Source: Bryobacterales bacterium (GTDB taxonomy: Bacteria > Acidobacteriota > Terriglobia > Bryobacterales > Bryobacteraceae). From it: a DNA stretch of 64,000 nt. The stretch spans positions 97,266 through 161,265 of the forward strand of contig PMTR01000074.1 of the NCBI GenBank assembly GCA_003167255.1. The letters run 5' to 3'. The translations under genes were made by a program, and so were the position numbers. Position 1 is the first letter of the stretch, and each line of letters begins with the position of its first letter. Positions 31,756-39,601 of the stretch are shown in pieces. The notes beneath the pieces were generated by a model. The model made no database searches. It saw nothing but the letters and a program-made list of their open reading frames with translations, and was not told the DNA's origin.

Positions 31756-33099
31756 ATGTCTAAGCTCATCCCAGGCTGGCAGAAGACCAGCGTGCTCGAA
31801 TCGGTGTTTGACCAGCTTTCGGACGCGCTCGTCCTTTATGATCCGGAGTTCCGGATTACCGGTGTCAACCGGTCGGCGGAGAGGCTGTTTGGCGTTTCCT
31901 CGGAGGAAATGCTGGGAAAGCACTGCCAGGATATCTTTAAGTGCGAGCTCTGCGAACCCGGTTGCGGCGTCCTGGTGGGGCTGAACCAGGCGCCCGCCGC
32001 GCCTCATTCCACGGTGCGGTTGCACACCGCAAACGGCATGGAACGGCTGGTGGTGATGCGCACTACGCAGATGTTCGACGATGCCGGCAACCTCAGCGGA
32101 GTGGTAGCCACCATCAAAGACATCACCGACGAGGCGGCGCCTCAGAAGCGGGAAGTGATCGCCGAATCGCCGTCCATGCGGGAGGTGCTGAATTTTGTGC
32201 GCCGGGTGGCGGCCAGCGAAGCCACTACAATTCTGCTGGAAGGCGAAAACGGGACCGGCAAGGACCTGATCGCCAAGACGCTGCATTACCAAAGCGTGCG
32301 CCAGGCCGAGCCGTTTATCGCCATCAACTGCGCGGCCATTCCCGATTCGCTGCTGGAGAGCGAACTGTTCGGGTATGAAAAGGGCGCGTTCACGGACGCG
32401 CGGTCGCAAAAACGGGGCATTTTCGAACTGGCCGACAAGGGCACGCTGTTCCTGGACGAGATCGGCGAGATCCCACTGATGTTGCAGGCCAAGCTGCTGC
32501 GGGTGCTGGAAGAGCAGACCTTCCGGCGGCTGGGCGGCCTGAAAGACATCAAACTGGATCTGCGGGTGGTAGCGGCCACCAACAAGAATCTGCGGGAAGC
32601 CGTGAAAGAAGGGGCGTTCCGGCAGGATCTGTATTTCCGGCTCAACGTGATCCAGATTCTCATCCCGGCGCTGCGGGAGCGCACCGAGGATATCGTGCCG
32701 CTCACGAAGTTTTTCGTCGAGCACTACAACCGCAAGTTCAAGCGGAACATCGAAGGGTTGAATGAGGCGGCGGCCAGGCTGTTGATGAGCCACGACTGGC
32801 CGGGCAACGTGCGCGAGTTGCGCAACGCCATCGAGCGGGCCATGATCCTGGAGGAGTCGTCGCTGATCACGCCGGCCAGCCTGCCGATTGCGATTTCGCG
32901 TCCCGAATCCGGCACGGTTTTGCCGGTTCCGGCCAGCACGGACCTTCCCACGGAGGGGCTTTCGCTCGAAGACAACGAACGCAACCTGCTGGCGCGGGCG
33001 CTCGAAAAAACCAACGGCAACCAGACGCAGGCGGCGCGATTGCTGCGGATCACGCGGGATACGCTTCGCTACAAGATGAAGAAATTCAACTTGCGGTAG
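31756..33099 (+). CDS. Sigma-54 dependent activator with cysteine-bearing PAS domain
   Basis: 447 residues: PAS (about 12-125), AAA+ (about 135-365) and Fis-type helix-turn-helix (about 405-447). Walker A is GENGTGKD (163-170) and Walker B LFLDE (231-235). The sigma-54 contact loop reads GAFTDA (210-215) rather than GAFTGA. The PAS domain carries four clustered cysteines (57, 63, 66, 70; KHCQDIFKCELCEPGCG), which suggests redox or iron-sulphur sensing. It is divergent from the cytochrome operon and is its likely activator. Direct evidence of target sites is lacking. Confidence 0.93.
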   Translation: MSKLIPGWQKTSVLESVFDQLSDALVLYDPEFRITGVNRSAERLFGVSSEEMLGKHCQDIFKCELCEPGCGVLVGLNQAPAAPHSTVRLHTANGMERLVVMRTTQMFDDAGNLSGVVATIKDITDEAAPQKREVIAESPSMREVLNFVRRVAASEATTILLEGENGTGKDLIAKTLHYQSVRQAEPFIAINCAAIPDSLLESELFGYEKGAFTDARSQKRGIFELADKGTLFLDEIGEIPLMLQAKLLRVLEEQTFRRLGGLKDIKLDLRVVAATNKNLREAVKEGAFRQDLYFRLNVIQILIPALRERTEDIVPLTKFFVEHYNRKFKRNIEGLNEAAARLLMSHDWPGNVRELRNAIERAMILEESSLITPASLPIAISRPESGTVLPVPASTDLPTEGLSLEDNERNLLARALEKTNGNQTQAARLLRITRDTLRYKMKKFNLR

Positions 33100-33160
33100 G
33101 CGCCTGCGGCGCCAACATCGACAAGAACGGTCGATGTTGAGAAGTCAGAAGACAGAAGTT
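33099..33160. repeat. Double-hairpin dispersed repeat, left copy
   Basis: GGCGCC-TGC-GGCGCC (33099-33113) then AACATCGAC-AAGAACG-GTCGATGTT (33114-33138) then AGTCAGAAG repeats. It starts on the last base of the activator stop codon. A direct copy lies at 35938-35999, at the other end of the degraded island. Confidence 0.85.
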
Positions 33161-33167
33161 AGAATTA

Positions 33168-33383
33168 TCATGCCGGACGGCGCAGTGGCGGCATAACGGC
33201 GTACTCGACGGACATGGGATTCGCCATGCGCTTCGACGCATCGAGAATCTCGAAACTCACCATGTTGCCGCCGTCGTCGTAGTCCAGGATGACGCCGGGC
33301 TTAGCCTGATCGCTTTCCGCGACCGGCGCGTCACTCAGCAGGACGCTGAGCGAGTCCACCTCGGGGTCGTATACGACTTTCAT
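33168..33383 (-). CDS. DUF2283 family protein
   Basis: About 71 residues from ATG 33383 with GGAG 7 bases upstream. The pattern KVVYDPEVDSLSVLLSDAPV, GVILDYDDGGNMVSFEILDA matches DUF2283. Such proteins are commonly the partner of DUF4258 proteins in toxin-antitoxin-like pairs. Its start overlaps (ATGA) the end of a truncated DUF4258 reading frame. Confidence 0.85.
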   Translation of the reverse strand: MKVVYDPEVDSLSVLLSDAPVAESDQAKPGVILDYDDGGNMVSFEILDASKRMANPMSVEYAVMPPLRRPA

Positions 33384-33463
33384 TCGGAGCTCCAATACTT
33401 CTCAGTCTTGCTGGTCCGGTAAGCCGTGACTATCACAGGCGGCTGTTCCTCTTCGGCCAAGTC
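33380..33463 (-). pseudogene. C-terminal remnant of a DUF4258 gene
   Basis: The frame upstream of the DUF2283 gene encodes DLAEEEQPPVIVTAYRTSKT followed by EKYWSSE stop. The VVTAYRTSK..KYW ending is typical of DUF4258 proteins. The stop overlaps the DUF2283 start in ATGA, the usual pair arrangement. The 5' part is missing, replaced by the DUF1828 gene at 33462. Confidence 0.75.
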
Positions 33464-34226
33464 ACGCCGCTCGCTCGCGTTCGAAGAATTGCGGGCCGTT
33501 CTCCCGGAAGTCGTCGAGCGACGGAAACTGCTTGTCGCTGGCGCTGGTGATCCGGGTACGATCCTTCTTGGTGATCCCGCTCTCGAAATCCTGGTGCACC
33601 ATCACGCCCTTGAACGGGATGCGCCGCCGCTGAAACTCCAGGCATGAAATGGTGGCCAGCCGCGCCTTGTCGTTGTCTTTCACTCCGAACAGAAAGAGCT
33701 GGCGCGGGCCGATATCGAACTGGTAATCCACTTCGTACTCGTCGTGGTCCGGAATCGGTAAACTGTTCCGGCGCGGATTGTACTCGGCCAGCTTCTCCTC
33801 GACGAACTCGGCCAACTGCTCGTAGAAGAGGTTCTGGATAACCTCCCGCTTGTAGTACTGCATGCTGGAGACCTTGGCGACCGTCTGCGCGAACTGAAGC
33901 AGCGCCGGGTACAGCCGTTCAGGTTCGGCCTCGATATACAACCGCCAGTCCTGTTCCTGAATCCGGTTTTCCGACAAGATGCGATTGAAAATGCGCTGCT
34001 TGTTCTCGGTGTCCAGGTCGTAGGTGTACGTGAGACGCATCAGCGTCAGTCCATGGTCGCCGATCCGGACCTTGCCGGAACCGTTCACGGGCTCGTCGAG
34101 GAAGATATCTACCATGTCGCCGTCTTCGTGAAACAACGGGGCCAGAACCTGGAGCACACCCGGGCGGCGTTCCCGGAACGCCACGTGGCCATTGAACTGC
34201 TGTTTCAGTAAATCCAAGCCGGTCAT
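33462..34226 (-). CDS. DUF1828 domain protein
   Basis: 254 residues. The N-terminal half has the DUF1828 pattern DGDMVDIFLDEPVNGSGKVR, RIGDHGLTLMRLTYTYD. The C-terminal half (about 140-250) is a DUF1829-like region with DYQFDIGPRQLFLFGVKDND. Proteins of this type are found in mobile and defence regions; the function is unknown. It overlaps the next gene upstream by 4 bases, so they are co-expressed. It cuts off the DUF4258 gene at its 3' side. Confidence 0.8.
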   Translation of the reverse strand: MTGLDLLKQQFNGHVAFRERRPGVLQVLAPLFHEDGDMVDIFLDEPVNGSGKVRIGDHGLTLMRLTYTYDLDTENKQRIFNRILSENRIQEQDWRLYIEAEPERLYPALLQFAQTVAKVSSMQYYKREVIQNLFYEQLAEFVEEKLAEYNPRRNSLPIPDHDEYEVDYQFDIGPRQLFLFGVKDNDKARLATISCLEFQRRRIPFKGVMVHQDFESGITKKDRTRITSASDKQFPSLDDFRENGPQFFERERAA

Positions 34227-34399
34227 TGGGTTGGCTCCTCTTCGGGGAAGGGCAATATCCCCTGAGCGAGATCCCCGAAATACGTCCTCGCGTCCGTGAT
34301 GTTCGTCGCCCTCAGGAAATACTGTACCGCCTCTGCATAGGACGCGAAATCCCGGTTGATCGTCGCGGTTCTTTCCGGCCGCAATCCGGCCTCGATCAT
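34223..34399 (-). CDS. Small protein co-transcribed with DUF1828
   Basis: About 58 residues from ATG 34399: MIEAGLRPERTATINRDFAS then YAEAVQYFLRATNI and TYFGDLAQGILPF. It overlaps the DUF1828 start by 4 bases. It is probably a partner antitoxin-like or accessory protein. The frame stays open upstream to 34504, but that part does not look coding. Start and function are uncertain. Confidence 0.5.
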   Translation of the reverse strand: MIEAGLRPERTATINRDFASYAEAVQYFLRATNITDARTYFGDLAQGILPFPEEEPTQ

Positions 34400-34463
34400 C
34401 TCCGCGCTGGCGCGGTGGACGTGGTAGTCCCGATGCGGATGTTGTAGCCCGCCACCGGTTCTT

Positions 34464-34871
34464 TCAATCGCCGAACCGGGACTCGAGCCGGGCGGCCACC
34501 GCATCCAGAAGCTGTCCGGCCGCGTGCCGGGCCTCTTCCGCTTCTGTTCGTTCGGGAGAATACCTGGCGCCGGGATAACGGAAACGCCAGGCGTATTGCG
34601 AGAGCTTCCCTATGCCGGCCAATTGAGCGGTGAGGTCTTCGGCGAGCGGCACGCACGCCTGTTTCAGTTCGTCCAGGTCGTGCGTCTTCTTGAAGGGAAC
34701 CTGGTGCCAAGTGAGAACGGCTTTCATCGCCTTTTCAGCGCATTGCTGGGCATGAAACAGCGCCTCCGCCGGCAACGCGACCGCAATCAGGGCGTCGCAG
34801 GCCGCTAAGTCCGAGCGCGCCCGTTCAAGCCACTCCCGCGTTTCCACTATCAGAGTCTCACGCGGACTCAT
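34464..34871 (-). CDS. HEPN domain protein
   Basis: 135 residues, all helical, with the HEPN pattern REWLERARSDLAACDALIAV, ALFHAQQCAEKAMKAVLTWH and KTHDLDELKQAC plus YAWRFRYPGARYSPE. It is the form without an obvious RX4-6H RNase motif. It overlaps the nucleotidyltransferase gene by 14 bases, making a HEPN/MNT toxin-antitoxin-type pair. Confidence 0.88.
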   Translation of the reverse strand: MSPRETLIVETREWLERARSDLAACDALIAVALPAEALFHAQQCAEKAMKAVLTWHQVPFKKTHDLDELKQACVPLAEDLTAQLAGIGKLSQYAWRFRYPGARYSPERTEAEEARHAAGQLLDAVAARLESRFGD

Positions 34872-35193
34872 ACAGCACCCTCCCCTCGCGGACCACCGTC
34901 GCCGGCAGCGATGCCCTTACATAGGCCGCCCGGCCTTCGAAGTCGGTCTGCCGCCACGGTATCACATCCTTCGCCATGCCGAATCCCGTGAGACGCGAAT
35001 ACACTTCGCCGCTCCGCATCGTCGATTCCGGAGTGTCGTCAGGCACCACCACCAGGAAATCCAGATCGCTGTCCGGCCCCGCGTCGTCGCGCGCCTCCGA
35101 GCCGAAGAGGTAGATTCGGACCGGCCGGTAGAACTCTACCAGCCGCCGCGTCATCTCCTCGATCACTTCCTGTTTCGTGAGTTGAGTTTGCAT
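34858..35193 (-). CDS. MNT-type minimal nucleotidyltransferase
   Basis: 111 residues from ATG 35193 with GGAG just upstream. The polymerase-beta motif LFGSEARDDAGPDSDLDFLV gives GS-x10-DxD. In HEPN/MNT pairs this subunit AMPylates or neutralises the HEPN partner. The upstream DNA is the tail of a broken methylase gene. Confidence 0.9.
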   Translation of the reverse strand: MQTQLTKQEVIEEMTRRLVEFYRPVRIYLFGSEARDDAGPDSDLDFLVVVPDDTPESTMRSGEVYSRLTGFGMAKDVIPWRQTDFEGRAAYVRASLPATVVREGRVLYESA

Positions 35194-35221
35194 TGCTCCA
35201 CCTATCGCCGATCCTCCGAGG

Positions 35222-35430
35222 TTACCGCAGTTCAAATGCTTCCGACGCCATGGATGGCCACGCCACCACGAGGCTGTTGAGTAGCCTGCCTCTTCCGCCC
35301 AACCCTTGCGCTCGCAGAGTGTGCAGAGCCGGTAGGCGAGGTCGAGGGCGATCTCGGCCAGCCCACCGATCTTCGCCTTCAGATTTGCCGTTTCCTTCTC
35401 GCCCTTCTGGTCGAGGCGCCTGATCGGGTG
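35222..35430 (-). pseudogene. Frameshifted 3' end of a DUF1156-type DNA methylase gene
   Basis: One frame encodes HPIRRLDQKGEKETANLKAK and then ALDLAYRLCTLCERKGWAEE. Near 35280 the reading must shift by two bases to continue as NSLVVAWPSMASEAFELR stop. Both pieces match the C-terminus of DUF1156 adenine-specific methylases found in anti-phage islands. The rest of the gene is absent. Confidence 0.7.
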
Positions 35431-35459
35431 CTGTGTACCGGCGTGGCGACACGGCCATC

Positions 35460-35843
35460 TCAGAGTCCTCCTCGCAAGGCGTGGCCGCGGTCCGGGCCAG
35501 ACCGCACAGATTCTGCCCGCGCCAGGTACTCCATTTCCTTATCCAACAACTGCGGGTTCCGGCAGACGTGGAAGGCCCACCTCCGCAACTGACCCCAGTT
35601 GTTAACCGCCTCAACCCACCGGTTCGCCGCGGTGTGCTTGGCCTTCGTCTGGTCGTCTTCGAAGCCCTTGATCTCCAGCACCACCGTCACGCCGTTACTC
35701 AGCCGCACCAGAAAATCCGGTTCATAGGCGTGGTCAATCCCCATGTACTCGTACGGGATCGTCGCCTCGGGAAAACGGTAGTCGCTGACGTTTTTCAGTG
35801 CGTCATCCGCGGGCGCAGTCGTCGACTTCTGCTTCTTGGCCAT
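35460..35843 (-). pseudogene. C-terminal nuclease piece of a restriction helicase
   Basis: 127 residues open. It matches the end of type III-like restriction helicases of the BPTD_3080 type: TIPYEYMGIDHAYEPDFLVR, LEIKGFEDDQTKAKHTAANR, NNWGQLRRWAFHVCRNPQLL. The PD-(D/E)XK core (PDFLVR..LEIK) is intact, but the helicase body is missing. The first 15 residues (MAKKQKSTTAPADDA) may come from another gene. It may still be expressed as a stand-alone nuclease fold. Confidence 0.7.
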
Positions 35844-35937
35844 AATCGTGATCGGTCTCTACGATTGTATGTCGCCGCTCCCCCGTTGTCCGCTGACCGG
35901 TGCGGTTATCGGCCAGATCGCCGGCGAGCTGCCCGGC

Positions 35938-35999
35938 GGCGCTGCGGCGCCAACATCGGTGAGAGCTGTCGATGTTCAGGAGTCAGAAGCCAGAAGCAT
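35938..35999. repeat. Double-hairpin dispersed repeat, right copy
   Basis: GGCGC-TGC-GGCGCC then AACATCG...CGATGTT (35952-35976) then AGTCAGAAGCCAGAAG. Same orientation as 33099-33160. The two copies bracket 2.8 kb of toxin and defence remnants. Confidence 0.85.
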
Positions 36000-36004
36000 C
36001 CCGG

Positions 36005-37006
36005 CTAATTCGTAGGCGCGGGGACGAAAACGATGCGCGGCGCGGGGGCGCCTGCATCGAACAGCCACAGCGGCGCGGCACCGAATTCATTCAAACGGAA
36101 CAGACTTCCCATGGGCGCCAGCGTGCTCGGCGCACATTCGCAGACCATCATACTGCGGCTGTTCGCGGACAGATCGAAAGTCACGACTCCTTTGGCCGCG
36201 GAACTGGCGACATAAAGTTTGGCGCCATCCTGCGAAAAGCCGATCCCAGCGGCAGAAGCCAGACTGTCATCCAGTTGTGCGATGGTCCGCTGGCTGGCTG
36301 CGCCAGCGGCGTCGCGGATGAGCAGAAGGCCCGCGGCGGGATCCAGCACGGCGGCATCGTGACCGCCTGGAGCGAAAGCCACCAAGGCACCGGCGCCAGC
36401 CGGGGCAAGACTGCGATTCTCGCCGTTCACGCTGAGCAGCCGCACGGAACCACCAGAGACGCCGAGAAGATAGACGCCGTCATCGCTGAGGGCGAAATCG
36501 GCGGCGGTGGGAGTGCGCTGGCGCGAGCGGCTGGCCGTTACGGGTGAGACCTGGGCACTGCCGGCAGCAGGGAGCTTGATGACTCCGGCCAGCGCGGGAG
36601 CGCCGGGCAGGCCTTGGAACACCTGGACTCTGCCCGGCGTAAAGAGGGCCGCGGCAGTGCCGGCTGGGCTGAACACTACACGCTGCGGAATGAAGCTGAT
36701 GCCGCCCAGACTGATTTCCGCGGGGCCGGCGGAAGTCAGGCGGAATAAGTGGAGCATGCCGTCGGCAGACACCACAAATGCCGAATCCTGACGGGGGGAG
36801 ACATAGGCGGCCGTGAGATCCAGGTTAAGGTTGATGGCATCACCGATCAGTGACGCGCCGGGGACTCCTTGAATGGGCCGCAACGCGCGGCCAGGGCTAT
36901 CGTAAATGAATCCCGCCACAGGCCCCGAGAGCGAGCCCTGTTGCGCTGCAAGCACGCCGCCCGCAGCCAGGACGAGACCGAATATCCGGAAGAGTCGAGT
37001 GGTCAT
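36005..37006 (-). CDS. Secreted beta-propeller-like protein
   Basis: About 333 residues from ATG 37006 with a signal peptide (RLFRIFGLVLAAGGVLAAQ). Several blades are visible: RQDSAFVVSADGMLHLFRL, FALSDDGVYLLGVSGGSVRL, GFSQDGAKLYVASSAAKGVV. It lies 7 bases after the Ig-like protein gene, in a two-gene operon. Function unknown; extracytoplasmic. A 49-residue extension to 37153 reads back into the neighbouring gene and is not preferred. Confidence 0.75.
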   Translation of the reverse strand: MTTRLFRIFGLVLAAGGVLAAQQGSLSGPVAGFIYDSPGRALRPIQGVPGASLIGDAINLNLDLTAAYVSPRQDSAFVVSADGMLHLFRLTSAGPAEISLGGISFIPQRVVFSPAGTAAALFTPGRVQVFQGLPGAPALAGVIKLPAAGSAQVSPVTASRSRQRTPTAADFALSDDGVYLLGVSGGSVRLLSVNGENRSLAPAGAGALVAFAPGGHDAAVLDPAAGLLLIRDAAGAASQRTIAQLDDSLASAAGIGFSQDGAKLYVASSAAKGVVTFDLSANSRSMMVCECAPSTLAPMGSLFRLNEFGAAPLWLFDAGAPAPRIVFVPAPTN

Positions 37007-37013
37007 GTTGTTC

Positions 37014-37601
37014 TCAATGCGGCGGGCCAACCGCTCCGGCGCCTGCCGTGATGGTGGTTGCGGGATTGGTGGTAGAGCTACTGCCGCCCCCGGTGTGTGT
37101 GGCCCAGTAAACGCCGCCGGCCACCGCGGCGCCGGCGACAGCAAGAATCGCAATCAGCTTGCCGGAACCGGCCGATGCTGACGTGCCCGCGCCTGCGACG
37201 GCATTGGTTTGTGTGATGACGGCGCTGGCGGTGGCGCCGCCGTAAGAAGCCGTGATGTGGATCTGGTATTGCCCTTTGGCGGAACTGGGTGTCAATCCGC
37301 GGGCCACGGCGCGGCCTTGCGCATCCGTGGTCACCGAAAGGGAGTGCGCACCGCCGGGGAATTCTCCGCTGGCCCCGCGGGAGGGCAGTTCGAACAGGAT
37401 GAGGGCGCCGGCTACCGGCTTGTGGTTTTCGTCCTGCACCTCGACAACGGGCTCACGCGCGGTGCGTTGGCGGATATTGTTGATGGCGCCGTCGCCTTCC
37501 ACGATCACCAGGTTGAGCTTGGCGACCGGGGCCTGGGCAGGCGCGCCGGGCGGAAACGGCAAGGCGATCAATCCGGCGAGAAGCCAAGACAGGTTACGCA
37601 T
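37014..37601 (-). CDS. Secreted/anchored Ig-like (Big-1-type) domain protein
   Basis: 195 residues. The signal peptide is MRNLSWLLAGLIALPFPPG. The Ig-like domain carries VVEVQDENHKPVAGALILFE and TDAQGRAVARGLTPSSAKGQ. A C-terminal hydrophobic segment (LIAILAVAGAAVAGGVYWAT) is followed by a glycine/serine-rich tail, so it may be membrane-anchored. First gene of a two-gene operon with the propeller protein. Confidence 0.75.
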   Translation of the reverse strand: MRNLSWLLAGLIALPFPPGAPAQAPVAKLNLVIVEGDGAINNIRQRTAREPVVEVQDENHKPVAGALILFELPSRGASGEFPGGAHSLSVTTDAQGRAVARGLTPSSAKGQYQIHITASYGGATASAVITQTNAVAGAGTSASAGSGKLIAILAVAGAAVAGGVYWATHTGGGSSSTTNPATTITAGAGAVGPPH

Positions 37602-37711
37602 CGCAACCCTCCGAGGCTTATATTATGGCTGGTAGCAGGTGAAAACTCAAACCCAAAGGTATGGCGATTGGGGCGGCGGAACACAGTTCCGGTCGGCGGC
37701 AGGGCCAATCG

Positions 37712-39148
37712 CTATCGTTTCAGGGGGTCCTCGACCCAGGGCGGGGTGGCATCGATGAGGCGGCCCAGTTCGGGTTCGAGCGCCTCCATTTTCTGTTTCA
37801 TCTGCCAGGCCACCTCGCGGTAGCTGAAGTGGCCCTTGACGCCGCTGCGTAAACGCGACATGTATTCGGCCTCGGCGAAATCCATTTTGAAGAGGAAGCG
37901 GGAGCGAGCGCCAAAGGGCAGCAGATAATGGGCTCCCGGCGCGGGAAGACCGGCCATTCGCTCGAAGGCCTGCCGCATGGCGGTCTCATAGACCGCGCCA
38001 GCGGCGGCATCGGCCACCAGCGCGGGCGTTTCAAAGCCGAGAAGGCCGGAATAAGCCTGGCGGAATTTCTGACAGCGGCGGTGACGATGGAGGTCGCGAT
38101 AGGCGCCCACATCGATCACCATGTCGAAGGCGTAGAGGCCGCCGCGGAACCCCCCGAGAATCTCGTCGCGACGGGTTCGAGAGGCCAGTGCCACGTCGAT
38201 CACCTCGGCGCGGCGGCGGTCGCTCCAGCCGCAGGTCATGTCGTACAACTCGCGGAATGGGCGATCGGTGACGGGGTAGAGCAGGGTGGCGGCGACATCG
38301 GCGGGAACGTTGGTGGGGCGCACGAGGTCGACGCGCCCGGCATCGGCGGAGGAGTGCGCGGCCGGAGGCAGATTCTGCGCGGCCCATTGGCGGAGATCGT
38401 CGCGAGACCGGACGGCGTGTTCGTCGGCGCCGGCGTGGCGGGCGAGCGTGGGGGCCAGCGGCTCGGCAGCGGCCGCCGGGTCCCAGCGGCAATCCGGCTC
38501 GGCGGCGCAGGCCTGGGCGATTTCCCCGCCCAATTGGCGCAGCTCGGCATACTCGGAGGCCTTCAGGCGGCGGATCTGTTTTTCGAGCGTGCGAATGCTC
38601 ACCACCTGGCCGACGTTGGTGGGGACGCCCCAAAAGAGCAGATAGCGGGCGACGTCGAAGGCACGCGCGGTCAAGTTCCGCTGGTAGGCGTCGGGCTTCA
38701 TGTCGGCGGGGCGCGGGAGGCGTTCCGACAGGCAGGCGAAGGCCAGCCGCTTCACCGTCGCGTAGGCGGCGATTAGCGCCTGACCGGCGGCCTGGTAGCG
38801 CGCGGCGTCATCGGCCGCGAACTCGGGCGGGGTCACAAAGCCGGAGGTGGAAAAATCCTGGTAGCGGGAGGACTTGGCCTGGCCGTCCCACAGGGGCTCT
38901 TCTTCGATTTCGGTGGCGGCCAGTTCGGAGACGCCCTCGAAGCAGACCACGGTGTGGCCGAGATCGGCGATGGATGCGTGGCCATACTGAAAGTAGAAGC
39001 TCTCCAGGAACTTCTGGGAGTCGTGGGTGCGCACCCAATCGATCGAATCGCGAATGGAATCGGGCGAGCGGCTATAGCGGGCCAGGGCGTAGGCGCTTTT
39101 CTCCGGCGGCATGGGCGCCACGGTGATGACGCGTTTCGTGGGAGTCAA
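37712..39148 (-). CDS. Two-domain ThyX-like FAD-dependent thymidylate synthase
   Basis: About 478 residues, twice the usual ThyX length. The N-terminal half has FLESFYFQYGHASIADLGHT and SSRYQDFS. The C-terminal half has RDLHRHRRCQKFRQAYS, the ThyX RHR-x7-S-like signature, and the end resembles ThyX again. ThyX makes dTMP from dUMP with methylene-tetrahydrofolate and FAD. The divergent neighbour is dUTPase, which supplies dUMP, so the pairing fits. The start is unclear: TTG 39148 or GTG 39121 or ATG 39112 are in frame. Confidence 0.8.
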   Translation of the reverse strand: MTPTKRVITVAPMPPEKSAYALARYSRSPDSIRDSIDWVRTHDSQKFLESFYFQYGHASIADLGHTVVCFEGVSELAATEIEEEPLWDGQAKSSRYQDFSTSGFVTPPEFAADDAARYQAAGQALIAAYATVKRLAFACLSERLPRPADMKPDAYQRNLTARAFDVARYLLFWGVPTNVGQVVSIRTLEKQIRRLKASEYAELRQLGGEIAQACAAEPDCRWDPAAAAEPLAPTLARHAGADEHAVRSRDDLRQWAAQNLPPAAHSSADAGRVDLVRPTNVPADVAATLLYPVTDRPFRELYDMTCGWSDRRRAEVIDVALASRTRRDEILGGFRGGLYAFDMVIDVGAYRDLHRHRRCQKFRQAYSGLLGFETPALVADAAAGAVYETAMRQAFERMAGLPAPGAHYLLPFGARSRFLFKMDFAEAEYMSRLRSGVKGHFSYREVAWQMKQKMEALEPELGRLIDATPPWVEDPLKR

Positions 39149-39169
39149 GACGCTATCATAGCGGAAACG

Positions 39170-39601
39170 ATGCAATTGCGAATCCAGAAAGTTCACCCGG
39201 CGGCGGAACTGCCGTCCTACGCACACGGGCCCGGGGAAGACGCCGGCATGGACCTGCGCGCGGTGGAAGACGTGACGCTGGAGCCGGGCGTGCCGCGGCT
39301 GGTTCCCACGGGGCTGACGGTGGAGATCCCGGCCGGCTACGAAGCCCAGGTGCGGCCGCGCAGCGGGCTGGCGCTGAAGCACGCCATCACCATGCCGAAC
39401 ACGCCAGGCACCATCGATCCGGGGTATCGCGGCGAGATCCGCGTCATCCTGCTGAACCTCGGGCGCGAAGCGTACACGGTGCGGGCGGGCGACCGCATCG
39501 CACAGATGATCGTGGCGCGATACGAGGCCGTCGAGTGGGTGGAAGCGGAACTGTCAGATTCCGAGCGGGGCGCGGGGGGATTCGGTTCGTCCGGAAGATA
39601 G
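39170..39601 (+). CDS. dut: Deoxyuridine 5'-triphosphate nucleotidohydrolase
   Basis: 143 residues with all five trimeric dUTPase motifs: AGMDLRA, PRSGLALKHAI, NTPGTIDPGYRGEI, RAGDRIAQMIV and the C-terminal GAGGFGSSGR arm. It hydrolyses dUTP to dUMP. Divergent from the ThyX-like gene with about 20 bases between the starts, so they probably share control. Confidence 0.96.
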   Translation: MQLRIQKVHPAAELPSYAHGPGEDAGMDLRAVEDVTLEPGVPRLVPTGLTVEIPAGYEAQVRPRSGLALKHAITMPNTPGTIDPGYRGEIRVILLNLGREAYTVRAGDRIAQMIVARYEAVEWVEAELSDSERGAGGFGSSGR

